DNA from: Talpa occidentalis
Lineage: Eukaryota; Chordata; Mammalia; Eulipotyphla; Talpidae
Assembly: GCF_014898055.3 (NCBI RefSeq)
Contig: NW_023603851.1
Coordinates: forward strand, 1 to 64,000
Length of the DNA stretch: 64,000 nt
Direction of reading: 5' to 3'
The notes under the pieces are model-generated. The model saw only the letters and a program-made list of their open reading frames with translations, did no database searches and was not told the DNA's origin. The translations under genes and the position numbers were made by a program. Every line of letters begins with the position of its first letter. Positions within the stretch are counted from its first letter, which is position 1. Shown piece after piece: positions 1 through 10,593 of the stretch.

Positions 1-307
1 GGCGAGCTCCTTCTGGGATGTAGGAAGCTCTAACAGTTTTGGTGAGTCTGGATGCAAACCCTCCTTATCTTCTGGGGATGCTCCCCTCCGTGTGTGGTCT
101 GCCCAGCTGTGGCTGGATCCCCTCTGGGCTCTGTCTCACAGCAGTCCTGGGGCCCAGCTCTTTGGGGTTTCAGCTCATCTCTGACTGTGGGACAGCCCTT
201 TCTCAGTTCCACTCAGTTTTGGTAAGGTCCAGACAGGAACCTCCCTGTCTCAAGATGTCGGGTCTGGAGGACACTCCAGTACACAGTACACAGTTTTAAA
301 TGCGGAT
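1..307. other. Window edge, unassigned
   Basis: I see no exon, repeat family or RNA gene here. The short open frames on both strands lack any family signature. Confidence 0.4.
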
Positions 308-320
308 AGAAGTCAAAGTA

Positions 321-595
321 GCGGTCGCAGCGGTTGAGCGCTGGGTTGTGAAACTGCCCGCGGCCTCTGCTGTGCTGGTTCGATCCCTGGCTGCTCCCCG
401 GCCACCTGAGGAGGGTCCCACATGGCGCGCAGACCTCTCCTGCTGCCCACTGCTCCCCTCAGCAGTGTACTTTGGTCCTTCTGCCTGTTCTGCTCCCGCT
501 CTGGCTCTGGGTGAATTCTCTCGCCCTCTCACGCTTCTAACTGTACCCAGTGCTTGAATAAATAAATAAAGATAAATCTTTAAAAAAAAAAAAAA
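321..595 (+). repeat. tRNA-derived SINE, full length
   Basis: A plus-strand copy of the SINE family that recurs through the window: a tRNA-like head with a GGTTCGATCC box, then a body ending in an AATAAATAAA/A-rich tail. It is flanked by a perfect 13-bp target-site duplication, AGAAGTCAAAGTA at 308-320 and 596-608, which marks L1-type retrotransposition. This copy has the 'GCGGTTGAGCGCTGGGTT' head subtype. Confidence 0.9.
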
Positions 596-608
596 AGAAG
601 TCAAAGTA

Positions 609-1429
609 AGCTATATCTTTCATTTTCTGTTTGCATTATTGGTGTATTCAAGAAGGTTTTGCCATGCCCAAAGTCTAAAAAAGTAACTCCTCTGTTTTCT
701 TCTAAGATTCTCATAGTTTTATGACATACAGGCACGTCTATGTTCCATTTTGGGCTCATTTTTGAGTGTTAAAGGGAGGGGTCAACCTCATTCTTTGCAT
801 GTGGTGACCCAGTTTTCATAGCCGTTTGTTGAAAAGACTTTTCCACATTGATTTGTCTTGGTACCTAATTATCAATTGAAAATTGTTTGATAATTAACAT
901 TAGGTTTTATTTTTGAGCCTCAGGTCAATTTTCCTCCTATAATAAAAAGTTAAATAACAAACAAACAAAAAAAGGTGTTTTCTTTTTGTCTTTGTTGTTC
1001 CTAATACTGTGCTTTGTTCTGTTTTTCTTTTTAATATCCTTTCTGGAGTGGAAGGCTCTGCCTGTGCTGGGGCGGGGCAGCCTTGAAAACATGCCCTTCA
1101 GGTTTCTCCATGCAGGGCACTTGCCTAACCAGCTCATTTCCCAGTGAACTAGCCCCAAGCACAGTTTATCTGGACTGTCTTGTGAAATCAGCAGTAGAAA
1201 TTGAAAAGCTCCACTTGGGCAAGCATGCCCCTCAATGTGTTCACATTCGGCTGGCAAATGTTCCCAAGACTGTTCATTATCTTGGGATTTTGGTTTCTTG
1301 GTTAGCCAGCAAAATGGCAGGATGGTCACATATCTGATTTTTTGCCACCAGTTTTAATTTTAATTTTTGTGTGGTGGGCATGGGTTTCTTTTATATTTTT
1401 TCTCTTATTTATTAAAAAATATTTTTATT
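609..1429. other. AT-rich intergenic stretch, nothing recognised
   Basis: AT-rich sequence with no supported gene. It may include L1 3'-end material merging into the antisense L1 that follows, but I could not place it. Confidence 0.35.
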
Positions 1430-2395
1430 ATTGAGGTAATGTTGGTATGCATTATTCTCTGTATTTGGGGAGTATAGAACTCCCCCCACCAGGTGTTATC
1501 ACTCAGTGCACCCACTACCAAAGTACCTGTCTTCTACCACCATAGTCCATTGTGCTCCCTCCCACTTTGTTCTCATCCCTTCCCTTGCCCCTCTGGATTC
1601 TGTGGTTCTATACTCAGCTTTCAAGGGTTAGTTTTTAACTTTGGCTTTATCTGATTCTCTGTTCGGTATCTCTATATTCCACCTGTAAGTGACACAATTT
1701 GGTATTTGTCCTTCTCTTTCCGTTTTATTTTCCTTAGCATAATGCTTCCAGCTCCATCCATGTTGATGCAAATGGCATGAATTTGTAATTTTTTTATAGC
1801 TGAGTATTATTCCATTGTGTATAAATACCACATCATTCTGATCCACTCACTTGTATTTGGACACTTAGGTTGTCACCATAGCTTCTTCAATGTAAACGAG
1901 CCTGGGAGCGCAAGTTTCCGTTTGAATTAGTGCTTTTATTTTCTTTGGTTTAATGGCTAAGATGAAATTGCTGGGTCATATGGCAGATCCACTTTTAATC
2001 TTTTGAGGAACTGCCACACTGTTTTCTATAGGTATAGGACAAGTCTGCATTCCCTCTACCCATTAAGAGTTTCCATTTTTCTCCACATTCTCTCCAGCAC
2101 TCTGCTTCAGGTGTCTCTTGATATGGACCATTCTCACTAGAGTGAGGTGGAATCATGTTGTGGTTTTGATTTGCATTATCCTAACAATAAGGGATGATGA
2201 ACACTTTTTCATGTGCCTGTTGACCATCTTCTTATCTTCTTTGGAGAAGTACCTATTTAACTCTTCTGCCCATTTTTTGGTTTGGTTATTTGTTTTGTTT
2301 TTGTTGAGTTGTATGAGTTCTTTGTGGAGCTTTAATATCAGCTCCTTGTCAGATGCACGGTGTGCATATATTCTCTCTCACTCAGTTTACCATGC
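1430..2395 (-). mobile_element. L1 3' fragment, antisense
   Basis: Read on the minus strand this is the end of L1 ORF2 and its 3' UTR. The plus strand shows the complement of typical L1 phrases, for example the 'GAGTATTATTCCATTGTGTATA' region near 1801 and the 'CTCCATCCATGTTGATGCAAATGG' region near 1752. It is 5' truncated and full of stops, so it is a dead copy. Confidence 0.8.
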
Positions 2396-2767
2396 ATTTT
2401 TAAAATTGTTTAAGAAGTACATGCTAATTGAAAAAAAATCTGAACAACAGAAACACACAGAAAGTTCTATTTTACTTTTATTTTCCAAGGCTACCCTCTT
2501 CCCTGTTTGGCATACATATTAACTAACTTCATTTTCCATTGAAATATTTACAATAGCACAATCCTACCATTTAGCACTTTGGCTCATGCATCAATACTAT
2601 GTAATTGACATCCTATAGATAAAGCATAATTTATTTTATAATAATAATGTTATAATAAATGTCCTTGTATTTAAACTTCTGTATATATTTCTCATCATTT
2701 TCTTAAAATGAATTCATAGATGTATAATCAAATAGATTGGGCTTTACATTTACTACTTCTTTTTTTT
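2396..2767. other. AT-rich, nothing recognised
   Basis: No gene or repeat family identified. The sequence is AT-rich and low in CpG. Confidence 0.35.
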
Positions 2768-3012
2768 TAAAAGATTTATTTATTTATACAAGAACCGGGT
2801 ACAAGCCAGAGTCACGGGAGGGTGAGAGGATTCACCAGAGAGAGTGGGGAGCAGAAGAGGCAGACTTATGAAATGCACAGCTGAGGAGAGCAGAGAGGTC
2901 TGTCACGCCATGTGGGACCCTCACCAGGTGGCCAGGGATCGAACCTGCGCTGCAGAGGCCATAGGCAGCTTCGCAACCCAGCGCTCAATCGCTGCGCCAC
3001 CGGGGAGGCCCA
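2768..3012 (-). repeat. tRNA-derived SINE
   Basis: Minus-strand copy. Reading along the plus strand it starts with the complement of the A-rich tail (TTTATTTATTTATA) and ends with the complement of the head (GCGCCACCGGGGAGGCCC). Confidence 0.88.
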
Positions 3013-4991
3013 GTATTTGTATTTCTTCTAGCTTTTTTGTCACTACTGTCCTCTCTTATTGCCTTCTATGGTTTGTTGATTTTCTTTTTGTGATCATGTT
3101 TTCATTTACTTCTCATTTTGATTTTGTGTATGGTATGGATATTGTTTGTGGTAATCATTGCAATTACATAAAACATCTTAAAGTTATGACAACCTATTTT
3201 AAACTGATAAGAACTTCACTTGTATTTAAAGACACAGGTATTATAGGCAAAGTCTAGTGGTAAGACCTTGGCATGTTTCCCTGCCCTGAGAAGCAGACTG
3301 TTAAGAATTCAAACTGAGCTTCCTTGTGGGGTTCCCAGCAAAGTCAGTTTGAGAAGTGTACAGTTATATTTTATTGTTCTTGTGCATATGCAAAAGAATT
3401 AGATAAATTTACTAAATCTAGACTTTAATTGGCAAATAAGTGTTCTTGTAATCATTTGGTAGAATTAAAACAAGGGTGGAGAGAAATTATTTTTCAGTAA
3501 TATTTTTGGATATCATTTTCAGTTTCTTTTTAGTATATTCTCTCTATATATTTTTTTACCTGCAAATTGGACTGGATACTAAATTTTAAATATCTAACTA
3601 ATTTGTAAAAGTTTGCTTCCAAAGGCTCTAGTAGCCAAACAACATCCACTTGAATAACTACTCTCTTGGTGATTATGTGCTTCCGAAAATGTGGGCCCTA
3701 TGCTTTCCTTCCCATCACCCACTCTGCCCTAAAATTAGCAGGAATAAACACTTGTGTTCATCATACTCAGGTGAAAACCACCACTTATGAGAATGGACTG
3801 TAGTGCTCACTTCTGACTTAATTTTAAAGCTCACCACCCTTCCGCCAGGCAGAGATCACACCCATCCTGACAGTGAGCTTTCTCATGATACTCTTTTTGT
3901 CCCCGATGAAACTGGGGGACTAAACTTTTCTCTGATGGCCTCAACCTTATGCAAAGGCAGCAAATCAAACCTCTTTCTGGATTTGTGGCCTTATGCCCTA
4001 CTCCAGCATTTCGGGGTACTTGGGAAGGTGTTGCCCTTACAAGAGACAGATTGGACTCAAAATAGCTCCCTTTTGCTGGATCAAATATCACATTTGCATT
4101 CTTCTTGGTCAGACAGCCCTGGAAAATAGGTTGATTCCCAGTGAAATTCATTCCCATGTCATAACCCTGAAACCTTCTCATTGGTTTGCTACTGATTTTG
4201 CTAGTTGACCTGGCATACTACTGTTGGCTCCAAATGGCTTTCTATGGCCTCCTCCAGACTGGATTGGGTGGCATGCAATAGGACTCCTTTGGCTACCGGC
4301 TACTATTTAAAAACCTATTAACCCCACCCATCACCGTCACCTTATACACCCTTGACTAGATCAGTTTTCCACCGGCATGATCATCTAGCTTTTGTTTCCC
4401 TCCCTCCCTGAGGAATGACGTGCAGTTTGACACATGGAAGTCCTTACAAACTTTATTAAACTGGCTTTAAGAGACTCACTCAAGGAAATCTCTCTAGCAA
4501 ACACTAAACTCAAACTATGAGAAAAGCTGTTATACAAAACTGACTCTGAGCAGAGATAGGCACTGGCCCAATAATGAATTGAGTGAATAACACACTGAAT
4601 GCTGAGTCTGCATTCCTGATCGCTCCTCAAATGTACCCCACCTAGTAAGAGACATGTAACTTCAGGTGCCGTGTTTATCAGATGCCGCTCCGTCTTTCAA
4701 AAACTGGTTAAATTCTTGGGGAGAGGGATTTGGGACTTGGAGGGAAAAAAATTACTTTTTGTTATATTATGCTTCATCCTTGAAATAGAAGTTTCTCTCT
4801 ACTTCCTAATTTACTGTAATTTCTGTGCAGATATTCCTTAGTGCATAATCCCTAGATCCTCTCTTTATATAGCTCGGCGGCCTCCTGTGACTTCCTCTGC
4901 TTGGAAAGAAAATTTAAAGTTTTTTCTTTAGTTGACCAGTTTCACCCATTAAACAGCAGGAAGCAGTTAATTAAATAATACCCATTATCTT
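3013..4991. other. Unassigned intergenic sequence
   Basis: About 2 kb with no supportable exon. The stretch around 4130-4460 has a base composition and an antisense TTTATTAAA that would fit an old LTR, but I could not define ends. Short open frames are not family-like. Confidence 0.3.
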
Positions 4992-5226
4992 GCATACAAG
5001 AACTGGGGTGTACACCAGAGGAGGGGGCATGAGAGGCTGCACCAGAGTCAGAGTGGGGAACGGAACAGGCGGATCTACTGAAGTACAACTGCTGAGGGGG
5101 GCAGCAGGGGAGCCAGGAGAGGTCTGCTGTGCCCTATGTGAGTCAGGGGGATCGAACTCAAGCTTTAGGGGTGATGGGTGATAGGGATAGCGCTGAGACC
5201 TAACCCCTAGGCCACCAGGGAGGCCC
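4992..5226 (-). repeat. tRNA-derived SINE, diverged
   Basis: Minus-strand copy with the tail complement at 4992 and the head complement (GGCCACCAGGGAGGCCC) ending at 5226. It is more diverged than most and lies about 240 bp upstream of exon 1 of the first ULBP-like gene. Confidence 0.82.
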
Positions 5227-5384
5227 TATATTTTTAACTCTACACGCCAAGCTGTGATGACATCCCTATGAGTTATTTGTTTTTAACTGGAAGTTCTCGC
5301 GTTCTTACCATAAGAAGGAAAGGGTGTGAAGGTGGGTTTGGAAAAGATCCCGCAGCGGGTGACTGGGAGGAGACAGCGAGGGGA

Positions 5385-5765
5385 GGGGAGGAGACAGCGA
5401 GAGGAAGCGCTACCGTCTCCGTGAAGCGGGAGGCTAAGCCTGGACTCAGGATCCGGCCGCCGCCTTTTGGCCTGGGTCTGGGGGAGGCGCTCGGGCCCTG
5501 CCTGGGTCCGGCTGCGGGTCGCCGTGGCGCGCCCCGGGAGCTGCGCGTGGGGTCTCCTGGGTCTCCTGCTGGGCCTGCTGGTAGCGGCAGCGCCCCTGGC
5601 GTTGCGAAGAGGTGAGGCGTGGAAGGCAATAGGGCTTGGGCGGGTGAGAGCGGGACGAGGGGGCACAGAGGCGGGGTGGGGAGGGGGGAGAGCCCCCCTG
5701 GGCTCAGCAACAGAGCAGGTGGCGGCGGCACCAAGCTGCGCCCGCCCTTTCACTGCACTGGCAGA
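5385..5765 (+). promoter_or_regulatory. CpG-rich promoter/exon 1 region of ULBP-like gene 1
   Basis: A short GC- and CpG-rich block with GGGGAGGGG-type G-rich boxes covers the signal-peptide exon of the plus-strand ULBP-like gene. It matches the CpG island over exon 1 of the second gene at 42 kb in position relative to the exon. No TATA box was seen just upstream. Confidence 0.5.
5467..5611 (+). CDS. ULBP-like gene 1, exon 1 (signal peptide)
   Basis: The frame runs open from the TGA at 5422 to a GTGAGG donor at 5612. It encodes a long basic N-region and a Leu-rich hydrophobic core ending ALRR. The only nearby ATG (5268) is in another frame. Where gene 2 has ATGGCGGCGTTT, this copy reads GCCGCCGCCTTT. 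The 5467 boundary is a TTG used as a marker, not a proven start; an in-frame CTG lies at 5440. Confidence 0.6.
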
Positions 5766-8700
5766 TCTCCTCCAGGGCACCTGGGGGACCAGTAGTTGCT
5801 TGAGGCTAGGAGGGGGCCTGAAAAGAGGCTGGGGGGGGGGTAGTAGTAGGGGAGAGTAGGAGGGGGAGGGGAGGAGACAGGGTGGGTAGTAAGTTCTCCT
5901 GAAGTGCATAACCCACCCACACCCAGACCGTAGAGGGGGCAGGTTCCAGGGGTTAGGGGGGGAGTTTCCAGCAAGGGTAAAATTCTGCTCCCCTTCCTTG
6001 CCCCCCACACACCTAGACAACCCCGTAACATTTCTGTGCTCTGGAAAACTCCTTCATCCCCACTGCCCTACACTCTTGACCCTCCTGCCGCTTTGGCCAA
6101 GACACTGGCACTGGCAGCCCACCTGCTCCCTTGACAGAGACTCCTTCCAGCCACTTCCTCCCACACATCTCTCCTGGCTGCTCGTTTTGCTGCTTTATTC
6201 TTCTTCTCTCCTCCTCCCCTTCAACCCCAGAGCTTCCAAATCCTTCCTGTTTTTTAAACTCACCTCCTGCTCCAGGAGAGGACACACACCTTGTTCCCTG
6301 GCCCAGGACACACCCAGGAAAAGCTCTGGGCTTTTGAAGACCAGCTTTCGGCAGAATGTTGGGTCAGGTGTCCCTGAAAGGATGAGAGGCTTCTGGAAAC
6401 TTTAAGGGCTGAGGGGAAGGGGAGTGAGGCAGACACAGACACTCTTATGTTGGTGCAAGTATCTGCTGCTGAGGGTCTCAGCAGGTCTTTAATTATACAT
6501 TTAGGCAAGCTGTAGGATTACATCATCATATGCATAGAAGCAAAACAGAAACAATCAGTACATTCCTTTCCCATAGACATTTTGGTGCCTCCGTGTTTTG
6601 AGAAAAGAAACGACCTTAAGAATTAATAGATAATTAAAACTTAGTATATCCTTGGTATATCCCTATCGCCAAGGCTACAATGTCAGGAGACTCCTCTATC
6701 TATATGGTCTGCAGCTAGAGACCAGTTGCTTCCTGGTAATCAGTTATTAGAACTTTTTTCTACCTACAAACTCCTAGAGTAATCAACTTTATGATTCATT
6801 ACAAGGCTTCTTCATGGAACATCCATATAAGGAATACTGCGGCCAGCTTTGGGTTGCTTGTCAGGCATGCCCTTGCACAATAAATTATTTCCCATTGTCA
6901 AGTGGGCCAAATTATTCAGTATTTAATTTTTAAGTAGGTAATTCTCTGTGCCATGTATTTATAATATTCTTATACGTATAATTTATTGCCCAATGTACAA
7001 AAACAAAGGGATGTTTAATCTTCAGCTCCATGGTGTGAAGCACAAGGAATTTTCAGCCCCATGGTGTGAGGCCCTTTTTCTTAGCTGCTTGCCAGTGTCT
7101 TATCTAGCTGGGGCAGCAAGGCCCCCTGCAGCACTGGGCCCAGGACGGGGAGAGCAGGAGCAGTTTCCCAAGTTGGATCGTGGGGTCCTCAGTTACTGCC
7201 TCTCCTTTCTGTGGAGGGTTCCTGGCCCCCTGCACCCTGAGTGACTCTGCAGGAAGTCGCAGGAGGGAGCTGAGCTGGGTGCTCAGCATATCTGCTGCTG
7301 GGTCTAGGATGCCTGCTTGTGTGCCTTATTTGTTCCCTGTGGGCCTGCTCATGCCAATGCCAGAGTCACTTCTGTCATGAGCTCTGGGCCTGCCTGTCCT
7401 CCTCACACTCAGATGAGGACTGTGCACCCCATGGCCAGGGGCCTCCTCTCTGCCAGCTCTGGTGCTTCTCCAGGGGCTCTTCAAATGCTGTGGATCCCCT
7501 GCTGCAAGTGGCAGGACTTGTACCTTAACTCAGGGTCTGTGTCGTGACACTTCAGTTAGGACGCCATAAAGCCCACGCAGCAGCCTTCCCACCCAACAGC
7601 TTCTGCGGGTTGTGTGGCCCTGGGGCTTGTTGGCCACAGTACCTCCGTGACTGCTCTCAGCTGCGGCAGCACAGCTGGTGGTTGCAACAGAGGTCTGGGG
7701 TTTGCCAAACCCGACACATTAAACATTTGCCATTTACAGGAATACCCACAGGAGAGCCTGGCATTAGATGGAGATAGGAAGGGGCCCCAGTGCACCCTCA
7801 GAGAGGTTTCAGGTTGGTGCTCACCTCTGTCCTTGCTGCTTTAGCCTTTTTTTGGGGGGAAAGGTCAGTATAAGGAGATTGTGATTGAATTTCCCTAAGA
7901 TGTAGGATTTAACCCACAAGTAAATTCATGAGGTATAAATATGACTATTTCCTGTTACAAACCCAGGGAACGTGTGGCCCCTCCCTCTGCTGGAACCGGC
8001 CTCCTGTGCTAGTGATGGCTTCCTGGTCTGAGGAGCGGCTCAGTGTGGACGGGGGCACGGGGCCTGCACGGGGTCCAGCCTTTCAGGGGGAGCCTCATGC
8101 ACCTCCCAAGGCCCCCTCCTGTGCTTGGTCCCGATTTGTATTTCTGTCCCGAGTCCCCGGGTGACTGTCCCTGGGTATTGTCTCCAGAATCACCGTGTTC
8201 CTTGAGCTGACGGGAAAGGTTTCTGGGGTCAGGCCGCTGCTGACTTTCCAGCCTTTCTGGTCACTTCACTCTTCGCAGCGTCCCTCTTCTGACGGTTGAG
8301 CGCCTGTTCCTCCAACCTGCTAGTCCAGGACTTTTACCCGCACTAATCTGGGAGGCCATTTCTGGACCCCACTGGCAACTACACCCTGGCCGCCAGGGAC
8401 ACCCTCTCTGAGCTGCATGAAGCGGGTTGCTCCTCTCCTGATTCTTACAGGCTGACAACAGTGACCTCCGGACCCTCCCCTGGAGCAGAGTTGGGGCACA
8501 GTTTCTGCTTTTCCTGCATATCATCCCAACATGCTCTTCTCTGCGCCCTTCAGTCCCTCCTCTCCTAGTGCCTGAGAAGTGCCTGATCTCCTGCCCCTGC
8601 ACTGGGGCCTCCCTCTCTCCAAGCTTCAAGGCTGGTCCCCCTCCAAGGTCAGCACCACCCCCAGGGGCTGTGCTGAGTCCTCTGCCCACATCCTACCCCT

Positions 8701-10593
8701 CCCTCTGCTCCTGCCTCCACCCCCTCCCTGCTGGGACCCGCCCCTCAGGAGCAGCCCCTGCTCTCTCCACCCCCCTGGGAACACTGGCCACATTCTGACA
8801 ATGCTCTGGCATCTAGACCTTTCCTCCCTTGGCCACCTGTGTGACCTGGGAAGGTCACGGGCTGGCAGGTGCTGGGAGAGGCTGGTGGTCACAGAGGTGT
8901 TTCCAGGACATGTGGTTTCTCTCCAGGCAGACGCCTCCTCTCCCGTGAGCAGGGAGGGGCACGGCCTTGCACAGCTGAGCGTGAGGGTGGACAGGACAGT
9001 CTCTGCTTTGTGAGCCCCCCCAGCCCTTCAGGGAACCGCCTGTGTCTCAGACATGGGGGAGGCTGCGTGAGAGCCTCTTCTTTCAGTCCTGCCCTCACCT
9101 GGGATTTTCCTTCTCATCTGCAGACTCTCTGAGCGTTAACATCACCGTCACTCCTAAGACGCAGCCATGGTGTGAGGCTGAAGTGCAGGTGCATGGGGAG
9201 CGCTGTTTTACCTACAACTGCCAGAGCCGCGAGGTCACGGCCATCTGTGTTCAGGGCATGAAGGTGGAGGCTGCACTCAAGGAGGACCTGAGAGGAAATC
9301 TGAAAGACCTGGCAGAAAAGTTCAAAGAGAAGCTTCTTGACATTGAACCCGAGGATTCCCGAGGCAGCGGTGAGTCTGAGGGCCCAGGGAGAGCGGGGAC
9401 ACGTGTAGGTCAGGGCGCTGTCGTGTTTAAGTAAAAGTCTCCTGTCGCAGCAGGCAGGGAGGACACGGAGGGCAGAGCAGGGCAGGGAGGCGGGACCAGT
9501 GCTGTGGGCACCAGGGGCAGAGAATGAGCCTTCTCCCTGGTCAGGGCCCCTCTCTCTGCAGGCCACGATGGTGATTCAGGAGGAGGCCAGTGGGCGCAGC
9601 CGAGGATCCTGGCAGCTTGTCATCAGTGGACGCATCTCCCTGCGTTTGGACTTGGTGACCGGCCACTGGACGGCGGAGCGTCCTGGAGACAGGTGGATGC
9701 TGGAGAAGTGGGAGGAGGACAGAGACATGAATGCCACTCTCTGGAGGATGTCCCGGGGAGACTGGAGGACATGGCTGCAGGAGGTTGCAGCGCACTGGGA
9801 GACGCCGGGGACCCCAGGTAACAAGGCAGTGGGGAGGAGTGGTGGGTTTCTTTGATGGGTGTGTTCGTGTGTTCGTGTGTGTGTGAACGTGTGTTGTGTG
9901 TGTTGTGTGCACGCATGTTGGGGGTGCGCCGCCCCCCTGAGTTCTTCTCGGGAGACAGTGGCTAGGACACAGCTGTGCTCTGCCTCCTGCCTGTGCCCTG
10001 GCCCCTCCTGACGCCTCTTCCTCTCTGCAACACCTTTCTTCACTCCATGGACTCTTTGCTGATCCAAACGTGGGGCCTCTTTCTGTTTCCAGACCTTTCT
10101 CCCACTGCTCTCCTTCTCAGCATCTCTGTTCTCCTCCTCTCGCCTGGTCTGCATCTGGAAAGTCTTCCGTCCACCTCAGCGCCAGCCCCTGAGAGGCGTC
10201 TCTGTCACCCTCCTCCTGCCCCTGCTCCTCTGTCCCAGCAGGAGAGACTGGTTAGTGAGCCTCCTCGCTCCCCCTTAGCGCTGTGCCCCTGGGGGCAGGA
10301 CCTTCTCTGTCTGTACATCCAGGATGTGCTGTAGGGGCTGCCAGAGCGAAGAAAGTTTCTGCATTTGGGGATACCTGGGGTGGCAGAGGCTCAGGGGATT
10401 CCCCTTTTATGGGGTCTGGACCCGGGTTTCACTGTGATTTTCCATTTCAGCACCACTGAGCACGGCCCCAGGCAGGTCTGCAACCACGAGTGTCATGCAG
10501 GGGCCCAGGTTCAACTTTGGAATCGTCCTCGCCTGCGCCATCCCGCCTGGCATCATAGGCTTTATAATATGGAAGGTACCGTGTGCAGGATGA
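5467..10593 (+). CDS. ULBP/RAET1-like NKG2D ligand, divergent, no in-frame ATG
   Basis: A four-exon MHC class I-like gene of the ULBP/RAET1 family, whose products sit on the cell surface and engage the NKG2D receptor of NK and T cells. Coding exons: 5467-5611, 9124-9369, 9545-9817, 10451-10593, all introns phase 1 with GT/AG ends, 268 codons if counted from a TTG at 5467. Residues 1-48 include a Leu/Ala-rich signal core (LLGLLLGLLVAAAPLAL); about 49-130 is alpha1, 131-221 alpha2, and 242-262 a hydrophobic membrane segment with a six-residue tail. N-glycosylation sequons NIT (54) and NAT (193). Odd points: no ATG in frame between the TGA at 5422 and the exon 1 donor, and the two conserved alpha2 cysteines are Ile141 and Trp204. 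It is either a gene with unusual initiation or a missing upstream start, or a young pseudogene. Confidence 0.75.
6448..7097 (-). mobile_element. Possible antisense LTR in intron 1 of gene 1
   Basis: An AT-rich block interrupts the otherwise GC-rich intron. On the minus strand it carries an AATAAATTAT poly(A)-type signal and could run from near 7097 to a CCAACA end at 6448. TCTTA flanks it at 6443-6447 and 7098-7102. One end does not have the standard TG, so the element type is unsure. Confidence 0.3.
7170..7350 (+). repeat. Intron 1 segment duplicated at 19.63-19.80 kb
   Basis: This part of intron 1 aligns with 19,630-19,803 in the same orientation. Shared phrases include GACTCTGCAGGAAG, GGGAGCTGAG and CCTGTGGGCCTGCTCATG. 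It is part of the locus-wide duplication pattern. Confidence 0.6.
9124..9369 (+). CDS. ULBP-like gene 1, exon 2 (alpha1)
   Basis: 246 bp between a CTGCAG acceptor and a GTGAGT donor. It encodes the alpha1 platform with the family pattern PWCE (Cys65) followed by YNC (Cys81), then an amphipathic helix ending KFKEKLLD. Two cysteines, Cys76 and Cys90, are absent from gene 2, and the LCY cysteine near the start of alpha1 is missing here. Confidence 0.85.
9545..9817 (+). CDS. ULBP-like gene 1, exon 3 (alpha2)
   Basis: 273 bp, exactly the length of exon 3 in gene 2. The start is set by the TCAG acceptor at 9541-9544, which restores phase 1 and gives GPLSLQ as in gene 2; the later CAG at 9559-9561 would break the frame. 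Family marks include GSWQL, HWTAE, EKWEEDRD and HWETPG. Conserved Cys positions read Ile and Trp. Confidence 0.87.
9850..9912 (+). repeat. Imperfect (TG)n in intron 3 of gene 1
   Basis: TG-rich microsatellite a few dozen bases after the exon 3 donor. A TG/CA tract sits at the matching place in gene 2 (40.29-40.33 kb) and in the pseudogene at 24.5 kb. Confidence 0.75.
10451..10593 (+). CDS. ULBP-like gene 1, exon 4 (membrane segment)
   Basis: Acceptor ATTTCAG at 10444-10450, stop TGA at 10591-10593. It encodes a short Ser/Thr/Pro stalk, then FGIVLACAIPPGIIGFIIW and the tail KVPCAG. A GTAC after the Lys codon could act as a donor to a further tail exon, as could the same site in gene 2; I saw no clear next exon. 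Confidence 0.75.
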
